NCBI GenBank assembly: GCA_902797055.1
Contig: CADBRT010000066.1
Location: forward strand, 1 to 33,288
DNA: 33,288 nucleotides
DNA from: an uncultured Spirochaetaceae bacterium
Lineage (GTDB): Bacteria > Spirochaetota > Spirochaetia > Treponematales > Treponemataceae
Reading direction: 5' to 3'
Shown here: in pieces, positions 1-7,602 of the stretch
How positions within the stretch are numbered: position 1 is the stretch's first letter
Layout: every line of letters begins with the position of its first letter
The notes under the pieces: generated by a model
Database searches by the model: none
What the model was told of the DNA's origin: nothing
What the model saw: only the letters and a program-made list of their open reading frames with translations
Translations under genes and position numbers: made by a program

Positions 1-377
1 ACCTGCATGGTTTTATCTATCTTGGAAGCGTATTTTTCTATCTCCGCGAGGACTTCCTCTCTGTCCACCGACTGGATGCACTGGGCGACTTCTACGGCTT
101 TCTTGACTTTGTTCAGCTGAAGCGCACCGATAATATGCAAGGTACACTCATTGCCTGCCGCCCGCACTTCATTGAATTTGGCATAGGCTTCCTGCACCCT
201 GTTTTCACCGAAAAGGTGCTGACCGGCCCACAAGGCGGCAAGGACATCCTGTGCCGGGTGAAATTTACTGACGGCACAGAGTTGTACGCTGCCCGCCGGT
301 CTGCCGGAAGTCTTTTCCGCTTCACGGATTTCACTCCGAACTTTTTCAAATGCTTCTTGTATCTGCTCTGCGTTCAT
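1..377 (-). CDS. yggS: YggS/PLPBP-family pyridoxal phosphate-binding protein (3' end outside window)
   Basis: The reading frame starts with ATG at 377-375 and stays open to the window edge, giving about 125 residues. Family signatures are visible: AVSKFHP around residue 35 (the lysine is the expected PLP-binding residue), then AGQHLFGENRVQEA, then HIIGALQLNKVKK, which matches the usual HFIG-LQ-NK motif. YggS proteins are single-domain, type III-fold PLP carriers that help keep vitamin B6 and amino-acid pools in balance and have no firmly known enzyme activity. The start overlaps the rsmA stop as TAATG, so translational coupling is likely. The usual family length is about 220-240 residues, so roughly 100 are missing. 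The catalogue of motifs makes the call secure. Confidence 0.9.
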   Translation of the reverse strand, partial: MNAEQIQEAFEKVRSEIREAEKTSGRPAGSVQLCAVSKFHPAQDVLAALWAGQHLFGENRVQEAYAKFNEVRAAGNECTLHIIGALQLNKVKKAVEVAQCIQSVDREEVLAEIEKYASKIDKTMQ

Positions 378-1252
378 TATCTTTTTTCCTCACTGACAGC
401 CTTGTTCAGGCTGTCGGTTAACCTCAGGAAGTCTTCCAAGGCGAGATTTTCCGCGCGCTCGGAAGGCACTATTCCTGTACCACTGAAAAAATCTTCGGCT
501 GAAAGTCCCAGTGGCAAAAGGGGTTTTATATTGTTGCGGACTGTTTTGCGCCGCTGGGAAAACAATACATGCACCAAGTTGACAAACAGCTGTGGGTTTG
601 AACATTCATACGGTGTGCGTTTCGGCGTAAAGGATACTGCCTGCGAAGCGACTGCGGGGCGCGGCCAGAAGTTTCCCGGGGCAAGCTCCACCCCAGGTTT
701 GACATCGTACCGCCACTGGCACAGGACGGAAAACGACGAATAGTCCTTTTCCGAGGGGTTCGCCCGCATTCTGTCCGCGACCTCTTTTTGGACAGTAAAG
801 ACACACTTGTCAAACAGAAAGCCTTTTGTGATGGTGTCCGCAATGAGTGTCGCGGCAATATTGTACGGAAGGTTTCCGAACAGTTTGATGCCGGATGCGC
901 TGTCCTGCCCCTGCTGTCTCCACGTCTTCAGGACATCGCCTTCAACGATGCGGAAACGTCCGGCGCTCTCTTCGTCAGCAAATATTGTGTGCAGCTGGGC
1001 TATGAAGCCCCGGTCGATTTCAAAAGCGGTTACCGACAGGCCTGATGACAGCAAGAGACTCGTCATGGCTCCAAGCCCCGGTCCGACTTCCCAGACAGCG
1101 GCGCCTTCTTCCGGCTCCAGCATGGAAATGATATCTGCGCGGGCCTTCGGATTTACCATAAAGTTCTGCCCGAATTTCTTTTGCATTGCCATGCCGTTCT
1201 GGTCCATGAATGCTTTCAGTGCGGAAGGTGAATTGTAGTCGGGACAGTTCAT
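377..1252 (-). CDS. rsmA: 16S rRNA dimethyladenosine transferase RsmA (KsgA)
   Basis: This 291-residue protein dimethylates the two adjacent adenosines in the helix 45 loop of 16S rRNA, using S-adenosylmethionine, late in small-subunit assembly. The sequence shows KKFGQNFM near residue 26 (the QNF motif of the family), the SAM-binding segment VWEVGPGLGAMT, an acidic FEID after the second strand, and the catalytic NLPYNIAA. The length is close to the family norm of 260-290. It lies 18 nt downstream of comEC and overlaps yggS by one base. The likely start is ATG at 1252; an internal methionine at residue 16 is a less likely alternative. Loss of this enzyme usually gives kasugamycin resistance. 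Confidence 0.96.
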   Translation of the reverse strand: MNCPDYNSPSALKAFMDQNGMAMQKKFGQNFMVNPKARADIISMLEPEEGAAVWEVGPGLGAMTSLLLSSGLSVTAFEIDRGFIAQLHTIFADEESAGRFRIVEGDVLKTWRQQGQDSASGIKLFGNLPYNIAATLIADTITKGFLFDKCVFTVQKEVADRMRANPSEKDYSSFSVLCQWRYDVKPGVELAPGNFWPRPAVASQAVSFTPKRTPYECSNPQLFVNLVHVLFSQRRKTVRNNIKPLLPLGLSAEDFFSGTGIVPSERAENLALEDFLRLTDSLNKAVSEEKR

Positions 1253-1270
1253 AAAAACAACTCCATCGTG

Positions 1271-2554
1271 TCAAAAGGTTATGAGCGGAAACGAGGCGAA
1301 AAAAGATACCAGCAGTTCTATGCCTCGGTAAACAAGCAGAAGTATACCACCAAACAAGGGGGAAAGAAAAGGCATGGCAAGGCACAATGCTATGGCTGCG
1401 CAGGCTGTTGTCATGAACAGGCTGACGAGCGGAGAAACACAGACGCTTGCGGCAATGCCTGCGGGGGCAAGAGTTCCGAACAGCACGGCAGAAACAGGAG
1501 CGGTTGTGCTTTGTGCGCCGAAAGAAGACGCGACCGAGGCTGACAGCTTCGGCGGAAAGATGCGGACTGTATAGCGTCCGGCGGCGGAAGCAAACAGCAG
1601 CATGCCGGCCATGGCGCAATACGAAAGCATGAATGCGGGAGTTTTCATATCCTGAGGGCGGGTAACGCTGTGAAGCAGAAAGGTTTCCGCAAGAACCGGA
1701 AGCGGTTCCGTTTCGACTGACAAAACGGAGGATGCCATGAACAGCAGGGAGAACAGGAACGCCCGGTACAACGAAGGCGTAAACCCGGCGAACCATACAA
1801 AGGCTGACACAGCAAGGAACCGCAGAAAAAGGGAGTGCCGTTTGCCAAGCAGTTTTTCACCGGTCTTCCCGGTGACAGAAGCAAAAAAGGACAGATGCAT
1901 TCCGCTCAATGCAAGCAGATGGGAAAGTCCGGCTGTTCTGAATGCATCGGACAGGGAAGGCGGTGTGTATTCTCTTGAACCGGAAAGCAGCGCTAGAATC
2001 AGAGCTCCGGCTTCCCCCCAAGAAAACAGCAGCCGTTTGAACGCCAGCCTCATGGTTGCCCGCAACTGCAAAAACGCAGAGCGAAAACCGCTTCCAAAGC
2101 CTTTAAAAAATGCCGCCTCTGCAACAAACGCCCCCTGCTGTCTGCTGTACGTCCCCGTTACGGACAGGCGGCTGCCGCTTTCCACAATGCAGGCTTTGCC
2201 GGAAGACGAGTACAGCTTGCCCGGATACAGGGACTCCACAAAAACAGCAGGGATGATGCACAGCACCCTTCCCGTTGCAGAGCCGGAAGCACAGGAGCCT
2301 TGAATCTGCGTCTCGACAGAATCCACCGCAAGGACGACCGAATACGATTTTCCTGAGGCACAGACAACAGGATTTGAGCGGACCGTCCCCTCAAGGGATA
2401 CTGCAGCTTCAAGCGGGAGAAGGGAGCGGTACGGGTGCCGTTCCCGGACAGGGACAGCATTCGTATAGACAAGCACAGCCACAAGGCAGGCTGCAATCAA
2501 AAACGGGTTTGTACAAACAATCAGACGTTTTCTTTCACTGTAGGAACTCACCAC
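1271..2554 (-). CDS. comEC: ComEC/Rec2-family membrane protein, short form
   Basis: A 427-residue polytopic membrane protein. The signature GLSHLLALSGMHL around residue 210 is the hallmark of the ComEC/Rec2 competence domain, which forms the inner-membrane channel for single-stranded DNA uptake. It is preceded by an N-terminal transmembrane segment and a beta-rich stretch that fits the OB-fold domain of the family, and is followed by several hydrophobic segments. The C-terminal metallo-beta-lactamase domain found in full-length ComEC (700-800 residues) is absent. The start is GTG: either 2554-2552 or the adjacent GTG at 2551-2549, which makes a 4-nt GTGA overlap with the upstream stop. DprA is also encoded in this window. 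Whether transport still works is not shown by sequence alone. Confidence 0.88.
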   Translation of the reverse strand: MVSSYSERKRLIVCTNPFLIAACLVAVLVYTNAVPVRERHPYRSLLPLEAAVSLEGTVRSNPVVCASGKSYSVVLAVDSVETQIQGSCASGSATGRVLCIIPAVFVESLYPGKLYSSSGKACIVESGSRLSVTGTYSRQQGAFVAEAAFFKGFGSGFRSAFLQLRATMRLAFKRLLFSWGEAGALILALLSGSREYTPPSLSDAFRTAGLSHLLALSGMHLSFFASVTGKTGEKLLGKRHSLFLRFLAVSAFVWFAGFTPSLYRAFLFSLLFMASSVLSVETEPLPVLAETFLLHSVTRPQDMKTPAFMLSYCAMAGMLLFASAAGRYTVRIFPPKLSASVASSFGAQSTTAPVSAVLFGTLAPAGIAASVCVSPLVSLFMTTACAAIALCLAMPFLSPLFGGILLLVYRGIELLVSFFASFPLITF

Positions 2555-3726
2555 TTCAATTGAGCGAGGGCTACTTTGGCAGCTTTCGTAACATCGGACG
2601 GATAATCAAGATAGGTAACATAGAGCAGATAGTCGAACGCGGCCTTATCCCCCAAACCTCCGAGCGCTTTAATGACGGAAAGCAAAACTGCTTTTACAGG
2701 GGTTTTTCCGGCCTCCATGCCCTTGTTGAGAAAATCCAGATACAGTGAAAGAACCTGTCCTGTGTTGTCCGCAGCCACTTCTGCAATATGAATAATGCAC
2801 TTTGCAAAATCTTCGGACACCATCTGACGAGCTTCAAACGAGAGCCGCGCTGTATCAAAGGAATCCGTCGCAAGGCGTGCCGCCTGAGTCCACTTTACCG
2901 CAGCAAGCGTTTCGAGTGAAATGACATACAAATCGGCGTCACTTTGGGAGACGAACCCTCTGGATATTCCCCCTGTATTATATATGGTGTCGGAAAGCGC
3001 TTTTTGCGCGACTTCTCCACGGCATTTCTTTGAAATAACAGTATTTTTAGAGAGAATCTGCATGAGCTTCAGTTTCTGGCCTGCTGATGCGCTCTGATAG
3101 ATGTCCATGACATCGCTTTCACATCCCCGTGAAATGTCTGAAAAGGATTTTTCAAGAAGTTTGTCGTCCTGAGGCCATGCGTCTGAAATACATGCCGTCA
3201 GCAAGGTACAGAAAGAAGTCCTGTTGCCGATGATCCCCAACACTTCTACTGCTTTACGGGATACGGAATCCATGGGAGTTTTTACAAGAGTAGCGGCAGA
3301 AATGCCAGAACGGTAAGCAAGGTAATCATTGACCATGGCAACATTCTGCAGAGACCGGAAGTACTGCATTTTGTCCAACGCCGCAATTTTGACACCGGCA
3401 GAAGCAAAGGAACTGAACGCCTCGCCGATATCTGCGGCAAGACTGCTCTTCCGTTCTGAAGGAACGGAATCAGGACTCAGAAAATCAAGCGATGTCTGGA
3501 GGAGCGTCGAAACTTCGTCATCTTCACCAAGCACGCGGTGTGCATCGATGGCGAATTTGACGGCTCTTTCACAGAGGACAGAATCCCCGCACGACTTTAC
3601 AATCTGATTTTTTGTGCGGATATCCCCTTTTATAAAATCCCGTTCGGCCTCGGCCCTGGATACGGCTGAAGCCGGCAGCAGGAGAAAACAAGCGCAAAAA
3701 AGAAAGCACAGTCTGTTCTGTATCAT
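2548..3726 (-). CDS. Exported alpha-helical repeat protein (HEAT/armadillo-like), unknown function
   Basis: I do not recognise a named family. The 392-residue product begins with a Sec-type signal peptide: two basic/polar residues, a hydrophobic core LCFLFCACFLLL, and a likely cleavage near PASAVSRA. The rest is almost entirely alpha-helical, with repeated alternation of short helices, for example ETLAAVKWTQAARLATDSF and the C-terminal pair KALGGLGDKAAFDYLLYV / DVTKAAKVALAQLKW, which resembles HEAT or armadillo repeats. Such proteins usually act as scaffolds; here the location would be periplasmic. It begins 12 nt after the PilZ gene and overlaps comEC by up to 7 nt, so it belongs to that operon. 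Confidence 0.75.
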   Translation of the reverse strand: MIQNRLCFLFCACFLLLPASAVSRAEAERDFIKGDIRTKNQIVKSCGDSVLCERAVKFAIDAHRVLGEDDEVSTLLQTSLDFLSPDSVPSERKSSLAADIGEAFSSFASAGVKIAALDKMQYFRSLQNVAMVNDYLAYRSGISAATLVKTPMDSVSRKAVEVLGIIGNRTSFCTLLTACISDAWPQDDKLLEKSFSDISRGCESDVMDIYQSASAGQKLKLMQILSKNTVISKKCRGEVAQKALSDTIYNTGGISRGFVSQSDADLYVISLETLAAVKWTQAARLATDSFDTARLSFEARQMVSEDFAKCIIHIAEVAADNTGQVLSLYLDFLNKGMEAGKTPVKAVLLSVIKALGGLGDKAAFDYLLYVTYLDYPSDVTKAAKVALAQLKW

Positions 3727-3738
3727 CGCCGCTCTTGA

Positions 3739-4857
3739 TTATAGAGAAAAAGAATCATTCTCCTCTTCGCCTTCAGCTCCTTCGTTTTCAGATTCGGTGT
3801 TTTCAGATTCTGTTGCGCGTATTGCCATATCCCGCTCACGATCCTCGTCAGGAACCTGGTTGTATATATAGGTCAGGAGGCTGTTCTTCATCTCTTCGTT
3901 GATATTTGTGCATTCAAAATGCAAGCGCGACTGGTTCATGTTCCTGTTGTATTCCACCGTGTGGATGACACCGAACATCATGATGAACACACTGTTGAGG
4001 TGGAACTGGAGTTTGACGCGGATATTCCCCTTTCCCTTGCCGCCGATTCTGATGAGCGCTCCATCTTCGCTGATATCCTCTATCATGCATTTGAGCCCGT
4101 CTGCATCATTTTCAACAGCATTGTAATCATAGGAGACAGACTTCTGTACGAACATGGTGGCGTTCACCATGCATTCATGCCTGACAGACTTGCGTTTCTG
4201 CGCGCGGTCCAACCGGTCTGCATGCTGAAGATAGATACACTGCTTGCCGAGGACAGTACCGTAGTTTTCTACAATTGTATCGAAAGCATAGCAGGCATCG
4301 CTTTTGCGCCAGAAATAAACGCTGACCCTACGCCCCTTCCACATTCCCGGCGGGATGAAGTTTGCGGAAGAATGAACCTTTGCACGTTTTTTCGGCAGTT
4401 CGACAATCAGCTTCGTATCGTTGTCGACGACATAGGATGAGAAAACACCGCGTCCATAAAAGAGGACTGTTATCTTTTGTCCCGGCTCAAGCGCCCGACT
4501 GGTTTTGATATGCTCACCGACATCTGCTTCGACGGCGATCTTTGCCCTCATTTTGTTGAGTTTGTTGATAAGAACCTGTTCGGCAGGCTTATCAGCTTTT
4601 GCCGACCGGCGGTGCTCAGAGAGAATCAAAGCAATAACCCTGTTCAGGTTTGAGACTGAAGTGTATATGGAAAGCGGGTCGATGATACCGCATTTTTCTG
4701 TACTCCGCCAGATTAAACTCAATTCTGCATTACGGAAACCGTGTTCACGGCCTTTTGAATAGAATTTGAGCCTTTCCCGGAAAACAACGCCCATACGGAC
4801 TACAAAGATAAAAATAACAATAATTACAATTGCAACGGCAAGGATGGTGATTTTCAT
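3739..4857 (-). CDS. Membrane-anchored PilZ-domain protein (c-di-GMP receptor, YcgR-like)
   Basis: The 372-residue protein starts with one transmembrane segment (about residues 3-21). A beta-rich region at roughly 120-210 resembles the YcgR-type N-terminal domain. A PilZ domain follows, with the c-di-GMP-binding motifs RKSVR at 222-226 and DISEDG at 261-266 (consensus RxxxR and [D/N]xSxxG). Both binding motifs are intact, so ligand binding is likely. The C-terminus is a low-complexity Glu/Ser/Asn tail. PilZ proteins of this layout usually tune flagellar motor output or motility; that role here is an inference. It is the first gene of the minus-strand operon leading to yggS. The Shine-Dalgarno is weak. 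Confidence 0.88.
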   Translation of the reverse strand: MKITILAVAIVIIVIFIFVVRMGVVFRERLKFYSKGREHGFRNAELSLIWRSTEKCGIIDPLSIYTSVSNLNRVIALILSEHRRSAKADKPAEQVLINKLNKMRAKIAVEADVGEHIKTSRALEPGQKITVLFYGRGVFSSYVVDNDTKLIVELPKKRAKVHSSANFIPPGMWKGRRVSVYFWRKSDACYAFDTIVENYGTVLGKQCIYLQHADRLDRAQKRKSVRHECMVNATMFVQKSVSYDYNAVENDADGLKCMIEDISEDGALIRIGGKGKGNIRVKLQFHLNSVFIMMFGVIHTVEYNRNMNQSRLHFECTNINEEMKNSLLTYIYNQVPDEDRERDMAIRATESENTESENEGAEGEEENDSFSL

Positions 4858-4872
4858 ACTTTTATGCCTAAA

Positions 4873-4901
4873 TTGACCTCTATTTGATTTTAACGTATAC
4901 T
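4873..4901 (+). promoter_or_regulatory. Sigma70-type promoter for the CPBP protease gene
   Basis: TTGACC at 4873-4878 and TATACT at 4896-4901 are separated by 17 bp, each differing from the sigma70 consensus at one position. The predicted transcript start near 4908 leaves a 5' leader of only about 11 nt before the GTG at 4919. The 61-bp gap also has to hold the promoter of the divergent PilZ gene. Confidence 0.65.
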
Positions 4902-4918
4902 ATCATAGCATAAGTAAA

Positions 4919-5578
4919 GTGAAAAAAAAATACGTTTTCCTTGAATTCCTGACGATTTTTTTTGTTCTCGCACTCCCTCCCCTCATGGCAAGCGAAGGCC
5001 AGGCTTTCGATGTAACAAAGGGATTTCCTTGGACAGCCGTATGGCAGACCGCCGTCGCCCTACTCATCTACTGGCAGTATACGGTCCTCCTCCGACAGAA
5101 CCGGATGCCCACACCGGCATTTATGAAGCTGTCGGCGGGGACGATGTGTTTCGGCGGGCTGATGCTGGTGTATGCGGGGATTGAAGCGCTGTCCATTGTC
5201 TTTCCAAGTCTGTTTTTGTTCCGCAAAGCAATGAGCACCGTTCCGCCGGCAACAGTACCGCAATGGATATCGTTCCTGCTACTGCTGGTAGGAGGTGCTT
5301 TTTATGAAGAGGCGTTGTACCGCGTATTCATGCCGGAAGCCATCTGCGCTTTGCTGAAGGCCCCAGCCCTCAAATATGCAGCAGAAGCAGGTGTCGTCAT
5401 CGTATTTGCACTCTCACACCGCTACCTCGGGACGGCGGCTGTCGTAAACGCCATACTGTGTGGAGTCATCCTCAGGCTCTGTTTCCGCCGGACGAAATCG
5501 ATTGTCCCGGGAACGGCGGCCCACATTCTCTATAATTTTATGCAGATAGTCTTTGCTTTAATCAGCGTAAGCCCTTGA
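4919..5578 (+). CDS. CPBP-family intramembrane metalloprotease (Abi/CAAX type)
   Basis: A 219-residue multi-spanning membrane protein. It carries the three conserved motifs of the CPBP (Abi/Rce1-like) family: EEALYR near residue 123 (the EExxxR motif), FALSHRYLG near 162 (FxxxH), and AAHILYNF near 201 (the third conserved histidine/asparagine). These residues form the glutamate/histidine active site in the membrane. Members process prenylated or signal-like peptides, and some give bacteriocin self-immunity; no substrate is suggested here. The start is GTG with a poor Shine-Dalgarno. It is followed after 57 nt by thrC with no terminator between. Confidence 0.85.
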   Translation: MKKKYVFLEFLTIFFVLALPPLMASEGQAFDVTKGFPWTAVWQTAVALLIYWQYTVLLRQNRMPTPAFMKLSAGTMCFGGLMLVYAGIEALSIVFPSLFLFRKAMSTVPPATVPQWISFLLLLVGGAFYEEALYRVFMPEAICALLKAPALKYAAEAGVVIVFALSHRYLGTAAVVNAILCGVILRLCFRRTKSIVPGTAAHILYNFMQIVFALISVSP

Positions 5579-5596
5579 ACACTCTATGTCTTTTTT

Positions 5597-5612
5597 GTTA
5601 AAATGATTTAAC
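5597..5612. promoter_or_regulatory. Inverted repeat in the thrC upstream region
   Basis: GTTAAA-ATGA-TTTAAC is a perfect 6-bp inverted repeat with a 4-nt centre. It sits directly before TATACA at 5615-5620, a plausible -10 element for thrC, so it would occupy the promoter spacer. It could be an operator or a chance AT-rich palindrome. thrC itself has a fair ribosome site, AGGAAA, 5 nt or so before its ATG. Confidence 0.3.
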
Positions 5613-5635
5613 TTATACAGTAACAGGAAATAAAC

Positions 5636-7048
5636 ATGGTTTACACCGATACACGTGACAAAAGCGTAAAAGCAGATTTTAAGACTGCTGTACTGAACGG
5701 AATGAACGCATCTACCGGCGGTCTTTATATTCCGACTTCTTTTCCAAAAATAAACAAATCCTACATAGACAGGACTCCTGAGCCTTCTTTCAGGGAAATC
5801 GCATTTGAAATGGCAAAGCCATATGTTGAAGGTGAAATTCCTGACAGCGATTTGGATGCAATCATTCAGGATGCATACCCTTTCATGCCGCAGGTTGTGC
5901 CGATTGACAAGGTTACGTATGTCCTCGAGTTGTTCCACGGTCCGACCTGTGCATTCAAGGACTTCGGCGCACGTTTTATGGCACGCGTCATGTCATATTT
6001 CAACCGCAGTGAGAACGACAACCTTCACATTCTGGTTGCGACAAGCGGCGACACCGGTTCTGCAGTAGGAAGCGCCTTCCACAATGTGCCTGGAATCGAT
6101 GTCACTATCCTGTACCCTGACGGAAAAATTTCCCCGCTCCAGGAAAAACAGCTTTCCACGTTTGACGGCAATGTCCGCGCACTCAAAGTCAAAGGAAATT
6201 TCGATGACTGCCAGAAGCTTGTAAAGACCGCTTTCACCGACAAGGATCTGCGGAACAAGTTCAGACTTTCATCTGCCAACTCCATAAATATTTCACGTCT
6301 GTTGCCGCAGAGTTTCTACTACATGTATTCTGCACTGGTCGTGAAAAACCGCATTCCGCAGGATTCAAAAATCGATACCCCGGCAATCATCGCTGTAGTA
6401 CCGAGCGGAAACTTCGGAAACCTCACCAGCGGCCTGATTGCCTATGAGATGGGAGCACCGATAACAGGATTCCTCGCGGCAACGAACTCAAACCACACTA
6501 TACCTGACTGGATTGCCACCGGCAACTACAAGGCACGCGACAGCGTAGCGACACTCAGCAACGCAATGGACGTCGGCGCTCCGAGCAACTACGAAAGAAT
6601 TGCCGCCATGTATTCACTTGAGCAGGTGCGGCAGCTGTTCGCCTCCTACTGGACCGATGATGCGGGAACGCTTGAAGCAATAAAGCGCTGCAACGAAAAA
6701 ACAGGCTATGTCATTGACCCGCATGGTGCAGTCGCATGGAAAGCTTGGGACGAGATGCGCCGAAGCGGCATGAAGGATTTGGTTGCAGGTGCAAAGGGAG
6801 ACATCAACAAACCCGGCATGACGGCAAACATTCCTTCCTGGGCATCTGAAGTCACAGACGGAAAAGCAGTCGGCATTGTTCTTGAAACTGCACATCCGGC
6901 AAAATTCGGTCAGACAGTTCAGAACGCTATTAACAGAAGCCCTTCCATGCCTGACAGACTTGAACGGGTTATGAACCTTGAAGACCATGCAATTCCGATG
7001 GAAAAAGACTACGAGTCATTCAAGGATTGGCTTACAAGCAATCTGTAG
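5636..7048 (+). CDS. thrC: Threonine synthase
   Basis: This 470-residue PLP enzyme converts O-phosphohomoserine to threonine and phosphate, the last step of threonine biosynthesis. The segment LFHGPTCAFKDFGARF holds the PLP-linking lysine, K108. The N-terminal LNGMNASTGGLYIP and the LVATSGDTGSAVGSAF phosphate-binding loop are typical of the longer, E. coli-like threonine synthase subgroup. The length fits that subgroup, so the gene looks intact. The dCMP deaminase gene starts 11 nt after its stop, suggesting co-transcription. No other threonine genes lie in the window. Confidence 0.96.
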   Translation: MVYTDTRDKSVKADFKTAVLNGMNASTGGLYIPTSFPKINKSYIDRTPEPSFREIAFEMAKPYVEGEIPDSDLDAIIQDAYPFMPQVVPIDKVTYVLELFHGPTCAFKDFGARFMARVMSYFNRSENDNLHILVATSGDTGSAVGSAFHNVPGIDVTILYPDGKISPLQEKQLSTFDGNVRALKVKGNFDDCQKLVKTAFTDKDLRNKFRLSSANSINISRLLPQSFYYMYSALVVKNRIPQDSKIDTPAIIAVVPSGNFGNLTSGLIAYEMGAPITGFLAATNSNHTIPDWIATGNYKARDSVATLSNAMDVGAPSNYERIAAMYSLEQVRQLFASYWTDDAGTLEAIKRCNEKTGYVIDPHGAVAWKAWDEMRRSGMKDLVAGAKGDINKPGMTANIPSWASEVTDGKAVGIVLETAHPAKFGQTVQNAINRSPSMPDRLERVMNLEDHAIPMEKDYESFKDWLTSNL

Positions 7049-7059
7049 AGAGGCTGTTC

Positions 7060-7542
7060 ATGGGGTACACACGTCCGACTTGGGATGATTACTTTATGGA
7101 GGTCTGCCGTACGGTGGCAAAACGCGCCACGTGCGACAGAGGCAGAAGCGGCTGCGTCATAGCGCGTGACAATCAGATACTTGTCACCGGTTACGTGGGA
7201 AGTCCTGCGGGACTGCCTCACTGCGATGATGTAGGACACTTGATGAGGAAAGTAATTCACACAGACGGGACGATTACGCAGCACTGTGTCAGAACCGTTC
7301 ATGCGGAACAGAATGCCATTTGCCAGGCGGCGAAAAGAGGTATCAGCATTGACGGCGGGACAGTCTACTGCAAAATGACTCCGTGCAGGACGTGTGCCAT
7401 GCTTATCATAAACTGCGGTATCAAGCGTGTCGTCTGTGAAAAACACTATCACGATGAAGAGGACAGTCTTTCCATGTTCAAAGAGGCTGGAATTACAATA
7501 GAACACCTTGAAGACGAAACCCAGACATACGAAAATATGTAG
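7060..7542 (+). CDS. comEB: Deoxycytidylate (dCMP) deaminase, ComEB-type
   Basis: The 160-residue product carries the cytidine-deaminase zinc site: HAEQNA with H81 and catalytic E83, and PCRTC with C109 and C112. The whole layout (TWDDYFMEVCRTVAKRATCDR start, SPAGLPHCDD insert) is that of dCMP deaminases, which supply dUMP for dTMP synthesis. I chose ATG at 7060 because AGAGAGG lies just upstream and homologues begin at this point; an in-frame TTG at 7027 inside thrC would add 11 unsupported residues. The name comEB comes from Bacillus; the protein is a nucleotide enzyme and is not needed for DNA uptake there. The gene ends at a strong hairpin. Confidence 0.93.
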   Translation: MGYTRPTWDDYFMEVCRTVAKRATCDRGRSGCVIARDNQILVTGYVGSPAGLPHCDDVGHLMRKVIHTDGTITQHCVRTVHAEQNAICQAAKRGISIDGGTVYCKMTPCRTCAMLIINCGIKRVVCEKHYHDEEDSLSMFKEAGITIEHLEDETQTYENM

Positions 7543-7561
7543 TTTTCCTTGACAAAGAAAA

Positions 7562-7584
7562 GGCCCCGTGCTTTTGCGCGGGGC
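7562..7584. terminator. Bidirectional Rho-independent terminator between comEB and hslU
   Basis: A GC-rich stem pairs 7563-7571 (GCCCCGTGC) with 7576-7584 around a TTTT loop, with one G-T wobble. It is flanked by an A-rich stretch on one side and a T-rich stretch on the other, so it can end both the thrC-comEB transcript and the long minus-strand operon that ends with hslU. Confidence 0.88.
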
Positions 7585-7602
7585 TTCATTATTTTATATC
7601 TT

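Noticed and set aside
113-743. Open frames on both strands over the yggS and rsmA region (113-349 minus; 135-743 plus)
   Set aside because: They are shifted-frame or antisense shadows of yggS and rsmA, which carry clear family motifs and account for the region.
1020-1796. A 258-residue minus-strand frame overlapping comEC and rsmA, seen as a possible frameshifted nuclease domain
   Set aside because: Its sequence is Arg/His/Ser-rich, has no metallo-beta-lactamase motif, and covers parts of two real genes in another frame.
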